Source: Thermoflexia bacterium
GTDB lineage: Bacteria > Chloroflexota > Anaerolineae > B4-G1 > SLSP01
Reading direction: 5' to 3'
DNA: 37,700 nt
NCBI GenBank assembly: GCA_011192175.1
Contig: DUEJ01000006.1
Span: 5,950-43,649 of the forward strand
Shown here: piece by piece, positions 1 through 8,544 of the stretch
Numbering within the stretch: position 1 is the first letter of the stretch
Layout: each line of letters opens with the position of its first letter
Translations under genes and position numbers: made by a program
The notes under the pieces: generated by a model
Databases searched by the model: none
What the model was told of the DNA's origin: nothing
The model's input: the letters and a program-made list of their open reading frames with translations, nothing else

Positions 1-1
1 T

Positions 2-640
2 CACGCTCTGGCGCAACTTCCCCAACCTTTGCTCTTAGATGTGGCGACCGGCACGGCACGGCTGCCCCGCGCGCTCTTGGCGCTGCCTGATTTCCGGGGT
101 GAGATAGTGGGGCTGGATTATTCCCGCCGGATGTTGCGCGAAGCCGCGCGCCAGACAGAACCCTGGGCAGAGCGGTGTACCTGGGTCTGGCACGGCGCGC
201 GCCAACTCCCCTTCCCGGATAGCTCTTTCGATGCGGTGAGCTCGCTGGAAGCGTTGGAATTTATGCCAGATCCGAAGCAGGTGCTTGCCGAGATGGTGCG
301 CGTGCTCCGCCCGGGGGGCGTCTTCCTGATCTCAAATCGCATCGGCCGCGGGGCGTCCTGGCTGCGGGAACGGAGTTACCGACCGGCGGAGTTCGAGAAA
401 TTGTTGCGCGCCCAGGGCTTGGAGATGGTGCGCACTCAACGCTGGCAAGTGGATTACGACCTGCTCTGGGCCCTAAAGCCGGGCCTTTCGCGGCAGGCCC
501 TGGCCCAGCAAGGCGTGGAGACGTTGCGTTGTCCCCGCTGCGCCCAAGAGTTACGCCAGACGAACGGGCAGCTGTTTTGTCCGCAAGGGCATCATTTTTC
601 TATCGGAGCAGATGGTGTGTTAGAGCTAGCCGGGAAATAA
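2..640 (+). CDS. SAM-dependent methyltransferase with C-terminal zinc ribbon (5' partial)
   Basis: The reading frame is open to the left edge, so the true start lies outside the window. The first visible residues carry the class I methyltransferase motif I (LLDVATGTARL), which binds S-adenosylmethionine. Next come an acidic motif II (VGLDYSRRML), the motif-IV-like stretch LPFPDSSFDAV and the post-motif MVRVLRPGGVFLISN, all typical of the Methyltransf_11 family. Near the C-terminus two Cys pairs (LRCPRCAQEL, then LFCPQGH) form a probable zinc ribbon like those that recognise a substrate in RlmA- or Trm112-type enzymes, but here it is C-terminal. The substrate cannot be told from the sequence. 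It stands apart from tex, separated by a palindromic repeat. Confidence 0.75.
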   Translation, partial: HALAQLPQPLLLDVATGTARLPRALLALPDFRGEIVGLDYSRRMLREAARQTEPWAERCTWVWHGARQLPFPDSSFDAVSSLEALEFMPDPKQVLAEMVRVLRPGGVFLISNRIGRGASWLRERSYRPAEFEKLLRAQGLEMVRTQRWQVDYDLLWALKPGLSRQALAQQGVETLRCPRCAQELRQTNGQLFCPQGHHFSIGADGVLELAGK

Positions 641-642
641 AG

Positions 643-768
643 TTTCACCACGGAGACACAGAGGACACTGAACAGAAAATTAAATTTCAGGATAAAATAC
701 TTAACTTTACCTAGCAAAAAGTTAATTTTCTAAAGGTCAATTAAAATCTCCGTGCCTCCGTGGTGAAA
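643..768. repeat. Intergenic imperfect palindrome (CACCACGGAGACACAGAG type)
   Basis: The left arm 643-663 and right arm 748-768 are inverted repeats of 21 bp with two mismatches, reading TTTCACCACGGAG on each strand. A nested 9-bp inverted repeat (GAAAATTAA at 675-683, TTAATTTTC at 722-730) extends the hairpin. The element fills most of the spacer between the methyltransferase and tex. Similar short palindromes with a CACCRCRGAGA arm are familiar in environmental genomes, and a related one lies at 19734-19893. It may be a small non-autonomous mobile repeat or a bidirectional transcription end. Confidence 0.6.
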
Positions 769-828
769 TGCTTAAACCCAATACTGGTTTAGGCTTTAAC
801 TCCGTTCTATTTTCTATAGGAGGCATCC

Positions 829-2970
829 ATGGAGCAGGCAGCAATCATTGCGGCGGTAGCGGCTGACCTAACCCTTGAGCGACTGCGTGTCAAACAGGCG
901 GTGGATTTGTTGGATGCGGGCAACACGATTCCCTTCATCGCCCGTTATCGCAAAGAGATCACGGATTCGCTGGATGAGGAAGAGTTGCGCCAGCTCGCTG
1001 AGCGGTTGCGCTATCGCCGTAACTTGGAAGAGCGGCGCGGGACGATTCGCCGGAGTATGGTCGAACAGGGCGTGCTTACCGCGGAGCGGGCCACGGAGTT
1101 GGCCGCCGCCGATACGCTACGGCGGTTGGAGGACCTTTACCGGCCCTTCAAACCCAAACGGCGGACACGCGCTACAGTGGCCCGTGAAAAGGGGTTGGCG
1201 CCGCTCGCGGAACTAATTCTCACGCAATCCCTGGAGGCAGGCCGCACAGAAGCCGCGCGCACATTCTTGAACGCGGAGGTGCTCTCCATCAAGGAAGCTT
1301 ATGCTGGCGCCAGAGACATCGTGGCCGAGATCATCGCCGATGACCCTCAGACGCGCGGTAAGATGCGCGAACTGGCGCAGCGACAGGGGCATTTATTAGC
1401 CACCGACACCGTTAAGGAAAAAGACCCCCAGGGTATTTACCACACCTATTACGATTTTTCCGCCGCGCTGAACGCGCTGCGCCCGCATCAGATCCTCGCG
1501 CTCAACCGCGCCGAGCGGGAAGAGGTCTTGAGATTAGGGCTAGAAATCCCAGAGAGAGGCGCGGCAGGCATCCTGGCGAAATACTATCCTACCGATTACG
1601 GCAGTTCCTTCGCGGATGATCTACTGGCGGCGCGGCAGGACGGCTTCCAACGACTACTCTTCCCGGCGATTGAGCGGGAGGCGCGGAGCGCGCTGGCCGC
1701 GCTGGCCGGCGCGCACGCTATCGGCGTCTTTGCCACCAACCTGCGCTCCTTACTCCTCCAGCCGCCCTTGCGCGGGCAGACGGTGCTGGGCATTGATCCC
1801 GGCATCCGGACCGGTTGCAAGGTAGCAGTGGTGGATCCAACCGGCAAGGTGCTGGATACCGCCGTTATCTACCCTGACCGGCATCCGGAGCGCGCGAAGG
1901 CGGAACTGCGCCGGCTGGGAAAGCGCCATCAGGTCACGGTGATCGCCATCGGCAACGGGACCGCCAGCCGCGAGACGGAGCAGCTGGTCGCGGAGCTACT
2001 CCAGCAGGAAGGCGCGCGAACGAAATACACTATCGTGAGCGAGGCCGGGGCGTCCGTCTACTCCGCTTCCCGGCTGGCGCGGCGCGAGTTGCCCGAACTG
2101 GACGTCACGTTGCGCGGCGCAGTCTCTATCGCCCGGCGGCTCCAAGATCCGCTGGCGGAGTTGGTCAAGATTGATCCGCAAGCTATCGGAGTGGGGCTTT
2201 ACCAGCACGACGTTAACCAGACGGCATTAGCGGAGGCGTTGGATGTGGTCGTCGAAGCGGTGGTGCATAGCGTGGGGATTGATCTGAACACGGCTTCAGC
2301 GGCACTCTTGCAACACATCTCCGGCATCGGCCCGAAGACGGCGGAGGCCGTAGTGGCGCACCGCGACGAGCGCGGCCCCTTCGCTACGCGGGCGGCCTTG
2401 CAGGAAGTACGCGGCATCGGCCCCAAAACTTTTGAGCAGGCGGCCGGCTTTCTCCGCGTCCCCGGAGGAGCAGAACCGTTGGATAACACGTCCATCCATC
2501 CAGAGAGCTACCCGGCAGCGCGCGCGCTCCTGGCGCGGCTGGAGGCACCGCTCGGCGCGCCGCAGTTGGCCCGCGAGTTAGTCTCCCTGCGCCGAGAAAC
2601 CGATCTGGCGCAATTGGCGGTGGAGCTCGGTGCCGGATTGCCCACGCTGGAAGACATTTTGGACGCGCTGGCCCGTCCGGGCCGCGATCCACGCGACGCG
2701 CTGGCCGGCCCGCTGCTGCGCGGAGACGTGTTGACGATGAACGATCTCCACGAGGGGTTGCAGTTGCGGGGCACAGTGCGCAACGTCGTCGATTTCGGCG
2801 CGTTCGTCGATATCGGCGTCAAACGCGCGGGCCTCATCCACATCAGCCAAATGGGTAACGAATACGTCCGCAATCCCCACGACAAAGTCTCGGTGGGTGA
2901 CGTGGTACCGGTGGTCGTCATCAGCGTGGATTTGGAGCGGGGTCGCATCGGGTTGAAACTGGAAGAGTAA
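829..2970 (+). CDS. tex: Tex, RNA-binding transcription accessory protein
   Basis: At 713 residues this has the length and domain order of Tex. A helical N-terminal domain is followed by a YqgF/RNase-H-like domain (LGIDPGIRTGCKVAVVDPTG, about residues 322-341). Then comes a helix-hairpin-helix pair (HISGIGPKTAEAVVAH and VRGIGPKTFEQAAGF, about residues 495-545) and a C-terminal S1 RNA-binding domain beginning near LRGTVRNVVDFGAFVDIG. Tex is a cytoplasmic nucleic-acid-binding protein implicated in transcription and stress tolerance. An AGGAGG ribosome-binding site lies 6 nt before the ATG. It appears to be a single-gene unit. Confidence 0.96.
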   Translation: MEQAAIIAAVAADLTLERLRVKQAVDLLDAGNTIPFIARYRKEITDSLDEEELRQLAERLRYRRNLEERRGTIRRSMVEQGVLTAERATELAAADTLRRLEDLYRPFKPKRRTRATVAREKGLAPLAELILTQSLEAGRTEAARTFLNAEVLSIKEAYAGARDIVAEIIADDPQTRGKMRELAQRQGHLLATDTVKEKDPQGIYHTYYDFSAALNALRPHQILALNRAEREEVLRLGLEIPERGAAGILAKYYPTDYGSSFADDLLAARQDGFQRLLFPAIEREARSALAALAGAHAIGVFATNLRSLLLQPPLRGQTVLGIDPGIRTGCKVAVVDPTGKVLDTAVIYPDRHPERAKAELRRLGKRHQVTVIAIGNGTASRETEQLVAELLQQEGARTKYTIVSEAGASVYSASRLARRELPELDVTLRGAVSIARRLQDPLAELVKIDPQAIGVGLYQHDVNQTALAEALDVVVEAVVHSVGIDLNTASAALLQHISGIGPKTAEAVVAHRDERGPFATRAALQEVRGIGPKTFEQAAGFLRVPGGAEPLDNTSIHPESYPAARALLARLEAPLGAPQLARELVSLRRETDLAQLAVELGAGLPTLEDILDALARPGRDPRDALAGPLLRGDVLTMNDLHEGLQLRGTVRNVVDFGAFVDIGVKRAGLIHISQMGNEYVRNPHDKVSVGDVVPVVVISVDLERGRIGLKLEE

Positions 2971-3087
2971 GTTATGTTGATTGGGATTAAGATAGCTGGT
3001 CAAAAGTACCGCCTGACCTTTATTATATCTGGCAGCAGCTCTGATTTCCGGCAACTCTCGAACCGGACGTCAGATCTACTCCCTCCC

Positions 3088-3522
3088 TCAATACTCCCGC
3101 ACGGGACGTGAACGGGCCGCCTCTTGCTGGCGGACCGCGCGCGCCGCACCACGGAAGCGCGTCGGATCCTTGATCTGCCGGCGCTGCGATTTGACGAGCT
3201 CCGGGCGGATCAACAACCGCAACTTCCGGAGCGCGTTGACGTCTGGGGCTTGCTTGCGCAGTGCCAAGCCCCGGGCATAATTGGCAGCGCCCAACGCCCA
3301 ACCCCACTCGCGGCGCAGTTTGTCGGACTTGATATCATACGCGCGTTTGTCCCAGGCCCGCGCCGATTGCTCCGCGTCCTCGTGGATCGCGCGCAACGCG
3401 GTCCCGACCACGGCTAACAGATCGCGGGTCAGCGCTGGGTCAGCGCGCAACGTGGCCGGGATATGCACCAGCAAAATCTCCGCGACGACGCGCAATTGAC
3501 GGTTACGTTCCTGGACTGACAT
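3088..3522 (-). CDS. Conserved hypothetical helical protein
   Basis: The product is 144 residues, very rich in Arg, Ala and Leu, and predicted to be almost wholly helical. It has no Cys cluster, membrane segment or recognisable catalytic motif. The start is supported by GGAGGT about 5 nt upstream of the ATG on the minus strand. It lies 32 bp downstream of degV on the same strand and is probably co-transcribed with it. The basic C-terminal tail could bind nucleic acid, but this is only a compositional hint. Family not recognised. Confidence 0.6.
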   Translation of the reverse strand: MSVQERNRQLRVVAEILLVHIPATLRADPALTRDLLAVVGTALRAIHEDAEQSARAWDKRAYDIKSDKLRREWGWALGAANYARGLALRKQAPDVNALRKLRLLIRPELVKSQRRQIKDPTRFRGAARAVRQQEAARSRPVREY

Positions 3523-3554
3523 TTAACCTCCAAAATACCGTTGGGAACAACTCA

Positions 3555-4457
3555 TCAGCCCAACAACGACCCAATCCGCTCGCGCCAGGGAGCTAGAGTA
3601 TCTGGAGAACCTTCCGCATAGTATCCGATCCCCAGTGAGCCTGGCCCGGCATGTACTCCCAGCGCCATCGGCACCCGGGTTAAAAACGACTCGACGCAGT
3701 TGCACTGTGCTCGCAACGTCGCCAACAACCGCTGCCCTTCCGCCTCATCATCGCTGTAATGCACGGCTAGATGCAGCGGACGCTCGCCGACCCGCGCCCG
3801 GAGTTTCTCCACCAATCGGCGTAGCCCCGTAGCCCGCCGGCGGCACTGCGTCAATAGCGCCAGTCGATTATCCCTCACGCTCACCACGGGCTGAATCTTG
3901 AGAATACTGTTCACCAACCGGGCCGCGCTTGCCAATCGCCCACCCCGCACCGCATAATCCACCGATTCCAAGAGCGCGAATAACTCCACCTGCGGTACCA
4001 CTGCCTGCGCCCTTTCTACAATTTCATCCAGCGAACACGCCTCCAAAGCCGCGCGCGCTGCCTCCAAGACCACGAACCCCTCGGCCATCGCCGTCGTCCC
4101 CGTATCAATCACCCGCACCGGGATGGGACTGCTCTCGCCCGCCAGTCGCGCTATGTTACAAGTACCACTCTGTTCTCCGGCCACATGCACCGAAACCACC
4201 GCTTTGGCCCACTCAGCCACCCGCTCGTACAATGCCAAGAAACTCCCCAGCGAGGGCGCGCTGGTAGTAGCCGTGAGAGCCACGGGGTCGCGTAATAACT
4301 GGTAGAAAGTATCCATATCCAGCACACTAGAGTCATAGGTTCGCCCGCCAATATGCACCGCAAGCGGCGCCACGCCGATGTGATATTGTTTCACTAATGC
4401 CGCCGGCAAGCCGGTGGCGGAATCTGTCACCACAGCTACTGGATAAAGTTCATGCAT
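3555..4457 (-). CDS. DegV family fatty-acid-binding protein
   Basis: The 300-residue product has the DegV signature near the N-terminus (VAVVTDSATGLP), the Ser/Thr lipid-contacting loop (VIDTGTTAMAEG), the RGGRLASAARLV motif and a C-terminal glycine-rich HAGPGSLGIGYY segment. DegV/FakB proteins bind a fatty acid and, in organisms with FakA, present it for phosphorylation. No fakA is visible here. The start at 4457 is preferred over an ATG 27 nt upstream because AGGAG lies just before it and the family starts close to the VVTDS motif. It runs divergently from the next gene. Confidence 0.92.
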   Translation of the reverse strand: MHELYPVAVVTDSATGLPAALVKQYHIGVAPLAVHIGGRTYDSSVLDMDTFYQLLRDPVALTATTSAPSLGSFLALYERVAEWAKAVVSVHVAGEQSGTCNIARLAGESSPIPVRVIDTGTTAMAEGFVVLEAARAALEACSLDEIVERAQAVVPQVELFALLESVDYAVRGGRLASAARLVNSILKIQPVVSVRDNRLALLTQCRRRATGLRRLVEKLRARVGERPLHLAVHYSDDEAEGQRLLATLRAQCNCVESFLTRVPMALGVHAGPGSLGIGYYAEGSPDTLAPWRERIGSLLG

Positions 4458-4566
4458 CTCTCTGCTCCTAGTTTGGCAAAACATTGATTTCTGCTAAAGT
4501 GTACTTGGTAAGGAAAGATAGGCAAGTTCAAATCATCGAGTTTTCTAGCAGGGAAAAGGAGTAACC

Positions 4567-4986
4567 ATGGCCCGGGGAGCTCTCTTTGCAGGATTGGTGC
4601 TGGACAAAACGGACACGCCGGTTGAGGTGGAAGTCATCGGAGGAGAAGCCTTCTACGTGGTGGATAATGGGGGGTTCCACCGCCATATCCGCTCCGAGGT
4701 GGTGGATCGCCAGGTGCTAAACGCACTGCAAGAACAGATCTTAGGACAACGAGAGGCAATAGTGGAAGGAATGATGCACTTTATAGGGCAAGAAGACCTC
4801 TTCACCAAGGCCGCGGTTGAGAGATCCATTGATCATCTGGACGATAATCTGGAGCAGCTCTTTCACACCGGGCTGCCAGAGACCTCGCGGGCTTGGCTAG
4901 GGTTGATGGGGTTTCAAGTAACCATCAATATCCACGGGGACGTGGTGGCGCTACACTTTCCAGACACGGAGTCGCCAGAAGATTGA
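4567..4986 (+). CDS. Conserved hypothetical protein
   Basis: The product is 139 residues with no signal peptide or membrane span. The N-terminal half reads as beta strands (VEVEVIGGEAFYVV), followed by an acidic helical middle (residues about 55-100) and a C-terminal strand pair (FQVTINIHGDVVALHF). A purine-rich GGAAAAGGAG lies just before the ATG. I do not recognise the family. It sits divergently from degV and convergently with the next gene, so it is probably monocistronic. Confidence 0.6.
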   Translation: MARGALFAGLVLDKTDTPVEVEVIGGEAFYVVDNGGFHRHIRSEVVDRQVLNALQEQILGQREAIVEGMMHFIGQEDLFTKAAVERSIDHLDDNLEQLFHTGLPETSRAWLGLMGFQVTINIHGDVVALHFPDTESPED

Positions 4987-5047
4987 GAGGTAGAGTTCCT
5001 CACAAAGACGTGGAGAACAGAAAGAATTTAAGCTCAGTATCCCGTCC

Positions 5048-5689
5048 TCATCGGCTCTTTTCCCATTGCCGCGTAGCAGTTCGGATTAAAGCCTGCACCT
5101 CTAGGTCGGAGATGTCTCCTACCGCTGAATAGCTCTCCCCATCGACGATAAAAGAAATGCTCCCATCGGGGGCGTCTTGTAAATAAATAGAGCGCCGCGT
5201 CAACGAGGGATGTTGGACCAACAACTCCTCTAAAATCTCCCCAATCTCCTGCGCCAAATTGATACGCGGCATAAAAACCGGCGGCTTCTGAGAAAGTTTA
5301 GGCCGAGCCTGGCTGTGGAATTGGGGAAGTTTTCCGGGCGCGCGAGCTGGCTCTTGCGGCTGGGCAGTTGCGGCCTGATGCTCTCGGGAGATATATTCCC
5401 GGCTGAACCCGGCCAATATCTTGAGCGCGTCCACCACCTCGCGCCGCATGGCCGGTTCCGGGACTTCGGCCAACTTATGATAAGGCGTCCCGCCAACCTG
5501 CACCACCCAGATACCCCGTTCGTCCCGACGGATACTGAGCACGCTATCCTCAGAGTTACCCCTCTGCCGAACGGCTGTCCCCAGTGGTTGATTGGTCGAG
5601 TCCTTTAACAGGACACTCGCCAACCAGACCGTCAACCCCACTATGCTTAACACTACTAAAACCAATACCGGTAGAATCCAACTATCCAT
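5048..5689 (-). CDS. Membrane-anchored hypothetical protein
   Basis: The 213-residue product begins with a hydrophobic segment (residues about 4-28, WILPVLVLVVLSIVGLTVWLA) with no following signal-peptidase motif, so it is likely an N-terminal membrane anchor with a cytoplasmic or periplasmic soluble part. Two similar halves read as repeated small domains: residues 50-95 (VLSIRRDERGIWVVQVGGTPY) and 155-205 (IYLQDAPDGSISFIVDGESY), each with strand-turn-strand and a closing helix. They are joined by a Gln/Pro-rich linker. Function unknown. Confidence 0.65.
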   Translation of the reverse strand: MDSWILPVLVLVVLSIVGLTVWLASVLLKDSTNQPLGTAVRQRGNSEDSVLSIRRDERGIWVVQVGGTPYHKLAEVPEPAMRREVVDALKILAGFSREYISREHQAATAQPQEPARAPGKLPQFHSQARPKLSQKPPVFMPRINLAQEIGEILEELLVQHPSLTRRSIYLQDAPDGSISFIVDGESYSAVGDISDLEVQALIRTATRQWEKSR

Positions 5690-5811
5690 AGCAGCACCCC
5701 AGAGTAGAACATTAAATTCACGATATCAAGCTTACACCTCTTGCTAGCGCCTGTCAACAGAACGATGCTAGCGTGGCTGTTGAAATCCTTGTCTTTTTCA
5801 GTAACCCCGTG

Positions 5812-5820
5812 TGGTATAAT
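5812..5820 (+). promoter_or_regulatory. Extended -10 promoter for the DRTGG/CBS-ATPase genes
   Basis: TGGTATAAT at 5812-5820 is a perfect TATAAT preceded by the TGn extended -10 element. The nearest -35-like hexamer (TTGTCT, 5789-5794) is 20 bp away, so recognition would rely on the extended -10. A start near 5827 would leave a ~100-nt A/T-rich leader with a GGAGGC ribosome-binding site before the ATG at 5927. Confidence 0.55.
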
Positions 5821-5926
5821 TTCTCTCGTGTGGAGCGGTAGCCCCGTAGCCCCGATTTTTAGAAAAATATAACAAAACAGATATATTCTTTTCAAGGTTG
5901 CTAGAATTCAGGAGGCAACAATAGCT

Positions 5927-6292
5927 ATGAAAGCAAATGAAATTGCGGCAGTAATAGACGGTGAAGTTCTGGTTTCACCGGCGGTAGATGTTGAAGTAGA
6001 ATATGCTTTTGCAGCCGATCTGATGAGCGATATTTTGGCTTTCGCTAGACCCCAGATACTAATGCTCACCGGCTTAATCAATCCCCAGACGATCCGGACC
6101 GCAGAGATGTCTGATATTCCACTGATCCTCTTTGTGCGTGGCAAGCGGCCGCCAAAATTACTCCTTAATATGGCCCAAGCGGCCGGGATTGGGGTTTTAC
6201 TCTCGGCGCATAGCATGTATGAGACCTCCGGGTTGCTTTATCAAGCCGGGTTATCGGGGATTGGCAAACTCTCCGTGGTTCAACAGCGATGA
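5927..6292 (+). CDS. DRTGG domain protein (first copy)
   Basis: The 121-residue protein matches the stand-alone DRTGG-like fold: a leader strand (LVSPAVDVEVEYAFAADLMSDILAF), a hydrophobic strand (ILMLTGLINPQTIRTAEM) and a glycine/alanine-rich end (AAGIGVLLSAHSMYETSGLLYQAGL). DRTGG domains occur in phosphotransacetylase and CBS proteins; their ligand is unclear. Small DRTGG proteins are commonly found beside NuoE/NuoF-type subunits of hydrogenases in anaerobes. GGAGG lies just upstream, and the stop overlaps the next start (ATGA at 6289-6292), so the two are translationally coupled. A paralogue follows at 7292. Confidence 0.8.
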   Translation: MKANEIAAVIDGEVLVSPAVDVEVEYAFAADLMSDILAFARPQILMLTGLINPQTIRTAEMSDIPLILFVRGKRPPKLLLNMAQAAGIGVLLSAHSMYETSGLLYQAGLSGIGKLSVVQQR

Positions 6293-7251
6293 GCCAAAAT
6301 TTCTCTCTCTTCACGCGGATGAACAAAGACCTGCCGCTCTCTATCCTCCATGAACTGACCTATGAGATTCAAGTCTCAGAGGTCATGTCCCCGCAGATCT
6401 CGACGCTCCCTTCCACCATCTCCATGCGCGATGTTAAAAACGTCATGCGCTCCCAGCGCATATCCGGGATTCCGATTGTATCTGCGGAACAGCAGAAACT
6501 ACTGGGACTCGTCAGTGTAGAAGACCTGATCCGCGCCCTGGAACAGAATAAACTGGATGCGGCAGTGACCGAATTTATGGCTACCAATCTGATCACCGCC
6601 CTAGATGAGGAGCCGGTAGTGGAAGCCCTAAAACGGTTAGAGCGCACCGGCTTCGGACGCTTGGTCGTAGTCGATAAAAAGGGAAATTTAGCAGGGATTC
6701 TCACTAAAGGAGACATTATGGCCGGGCTCCTCCGCGCCCTGGAAAAAACCTATCATCGGGTTGAGCAATTACAGCAGGATGAACAATCGCACCATTTCTT
6801 CGCGGCTTTGAATTCAGATGAAACCAGTTTAACTTTACGCTACCGGGTACGAGCCGGAGATTTCATCAAGGGAGGCCAAGCCTCTTCAAACATCAAGAAG
6901 GCCTTGCAACATATTGGCGCTACCCCTCAATTGGCACGCCGGGTTGCGATTGCCACTTATGAAATAGAGATCAACTTGATTATTCACACCGATGACGGCG
7001 GGTATATTGTGGCCGAGGTCCGACCTGCGCAAATCAAGGTAGTGGCCCACGACGATGGCCCAGGGATCGCCGATGTCTCGCTGGCCCGCCAGCCTGGCTA
7101 TTCCACCGCTTCGTCCAAAGCCCGTGAGATGGGGTTCGGGGCTGGTATGGGCTTGGTCAACGCCGAGCGTTGCGCCGATGAGTTGCACGTCTGGTCCGCT
7201 TTGACCGTCGGGACCCGCGTGGAGATGATTTTCAATGTAGCCGTGCCATAA
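6289..7251 (+). CDS. CBS-pair protein with GHKL (anti-sigma-like) ATPase domain
   Basis: Two CBS motifs form the N-terminal half: residues about 28-88 (VSEVMSPQISTLPSTISM) and 92-150 (VTEFMATNLITALDEEPV, GFGRLVVVDKKGNLAGILTKGDI). CBS pairs bind adenosyl nucleotides. The C-terminal half is a GHKL ATPase of the RsbW/SpoIIAB type: N-box E224/N228, the DDGPGIAD loop at 254-261 and GFGAGMGL at 281-288. There is no dimerisation/phospho-acceptor histidine domain, so it is not an ordinary sensor kinase. The likely role is energy-state sensing with ATP-dependent control of a partner, which is inference. It overlaps the upstream DRTGG gene by 4 bp. Confidence 0.88.
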   Translation: MSQNFSLFTRMNKDLPLSILHELTYEIQVSEVMSPQISTLPSTISMRDVKNVMRSQRISGIPIVSAEQQKLLGLVSVEDLIRALEQNKLDAAVTEFMATNLITALDEEPVVEALKRLERTGFGRLVVVDKKGNLAGILTKGDIMAGLLRALEKTYHRVEQLQQDEQSHHFFAALNSDETSLTLRYRVRAGDFIKGGQASSNIKKALQHIGATPQLARRVAIATYEIEINLIIHTDDGGYIVAEVRPAQIKVVAHDDGPGIADVSLARQPGYSTASSKAREMGFGAGMGLVNAERCADELHVWSALTVGTRVEMIFNVAVP

Positions 7252-7291
7252 ATAGCGCATCACACTTAGTGCCAAATGGAGGAGAGCGCAG

Positions 7292-7624
7292 ATGAAACTG
7301 GAGAAAATCGTAGCCGAACTAGATTTGCAGGTGCTGGCCGGAACAGCACAATTGGAGCGTGAAGCGCAAGGTTGTTATATCGCCGATCTATTGAGTTGCG
7401 TGATGGCCGGCGCGCAGCCAGACCAGCTCTGGTTCACCCTGCAAACCCATCTTAACATCATCGCCATCGCTTCCATGTTGGAAGTGGCGGCGATTGTGGT
7501 AACAGAAGCGGCCCCCATTGCCCCGGCGACGGTGGAGAGAGCCGCGGCGGAAGGGGTGATTCTCCTCTCCAGCACAGAGCCAACGTATGAAACCGTCGCC
7601 AAATTGATCCAGGCAGGCTACTAG
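7292..7624 (+). CDS. DRTGG domain protein (second copy)
   Basis: The 110-residue product is a paralogue of the protein at 5927. It shares the order of a leader strand (LDLQVLAGTAQLEREAQGCYIADLLS), a central strand (IIAIASMLEVAAIVVTEA) and the end segment VILLSSTEPTYETVAKLIQAGY. Its Tyr-Glu-Thr near the end aligns with MYETSG in the first copy. GGAGGAG precedes the ATG by about 8 nt. Having two DRTGG paralogues flanking a CBS-GHKL protein suggests a sensory complex, although no partner can be shown from sequence. Confidence 0.8.
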   Translation: MKLEKIVAELDLQVLAGTAQLEREAQGCYIADLLSCVMAGAQPDQLWFTLQTHLNIIAIASMLEVAAIVVTEAAPIAPATVERAAAEGVILLSSTEPTYETVAKLIQAGY

Positions 7625-7632
7625 AGACGGAC

Positions 7633-8382
7633 GTGCCCCCCCTCCGCGCCTACCAGGCCGACCTGCATATTCACACGGTGCTCTCTGCTTGCGCCGAGGT
7701 GGAGATGATTCCCCCTTTGATCGTTGCTGAAGCGTTATCCCAGGGGCTGGACATCATCGCGATCACCGATCACAATGCCACAGCTAACGCTGCGGCAGTG
7801 ATAGCCGCAGCGCGCGGCACCGGGCTGACCGTGTTGCCGGGCATGGAATTCCAAACGCAGGAGGAAGTGGAACTGCTCTGCATTTTCGACACCTTAGCAC
7901 AAGCTACGGCCTGGCAACAAGAGGTGCATGCGCATCTTCTGCCGCTTCAAAATGATCCAGAACGCTTCGGCCCGCAATTTGTGGTCGATGCCGAGGGGGA
8001 TTTTGTACGTGAAGAACTCTTTTTCTACCAAGGCCCCACGCAAATTCCGTTAGAGGAAGCCGCCCGCGCCGTCCACGCGCTGGGCGGGCTGGTCATCCCC
8101 GCTCACATCACCCGTCCGGCTAAGGGGCTGCTGGGAGTATTGGGTCTCTGGCCCCCCCACCTGGTGACTGATGCGGCGGAAATTTCCTCCCGCTTGCGCT
8201 CCTCCGAAGTGCAGCACCGGTACCCCTTTCTGCCGGACGTGCCGCTCATCACCAACTCCGATGCGCATTGGTTGGACGCCATTGGACAAGTAAGGACCAC
8301 CTTCTTCTTGGCCGCACCGACCAGCGCCGAGTTGCGCCGCGCCCTCCACGGCGCGGACGAGCGGTATTTCCACGTCCCCTAA
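7633..8382 (+). CDS. PHP domain phosphoesterase
   Basis: The 249-residue protein has the PHP metal-binding pattern: DLHIHTVLS (His12, His14), an acidic residue in CAEVEM, ITDHN (Asp46-His47), GMEFQTQEEVELL, IPAHITRP and the C-terminal NSDAHW. PHP enzymes hydrolyse phosphoesters using a bi- or trinuclear metal site; the substrate is unknown. It begins with GTG 8 bp after the second DRTGG gene, with a weak GAGACGG ribosome-binding site, so it belongs to the same transcription unit. PHP genes are recurrent neighbours of hydrogenase diaphorase genes in anaerobes, which fits this context. Confidence 0.88.
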   Translation: MPPLRAYQADLHIHTVLSACAEVEMIPPLIVAEALSQGLDIIAITDHNATANAAAVIAAARGTGLTVLPGMEFQTQEEVELLCIFDTLAQATAWQQEVHAHLLPLQNDPERFGPQFVVDAEGDFVREELFFYQGPTQIPLEEAARAVHALGGLVIPAHITRPAKGLLGVLGLWPPHLVTDAAEISSRLRSSEVQHRYPFLPDVPLITNSDAHWLDAIGQVRTTFFLAAPTSAELRRALHGADERYFHVP

Positions 8383-8437
8383 ACCGATAACTCCTAAGTC
8401 GCGTAAAGTTGCCAGTGAAAGAACGCTCAATATCACT

Positions 8438-8464
8438 TTGGAATTAAAAAATCGCTAGTATAAT
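8438..8464 (+). promoter_or_regulatory. Candidate promoter of the hydrogenase operon
   Basis: A perfect TATAAT lies at 8459-8464. The upstream hexamer TTGGAA at 8438-8443 is a weak -35 with 15-bp spacing. The predicted start is near 8471, which makes an upstream ATG at 8476 an unlikely initiation codon and supports the ATG at 8545, which has GAGGTGA just before it. Confidence 0.45.
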
Positions 8465-8544
8465 GTCGTCTGATTATGCTCCCTAGTGGGATTTGTTTTT
8501 TTACCGTTTACATGCAAAAATATACATATAATCGAGGTGAACTT

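Noticed and set aside
8476-8544. Upstream ATG start for the first NuoE-like gene
   Set aside because: It lies at the predicted transcription start and lacks a ribosome-binding site, whereas ATG 8545 has GAGGTGA and matches the family length.
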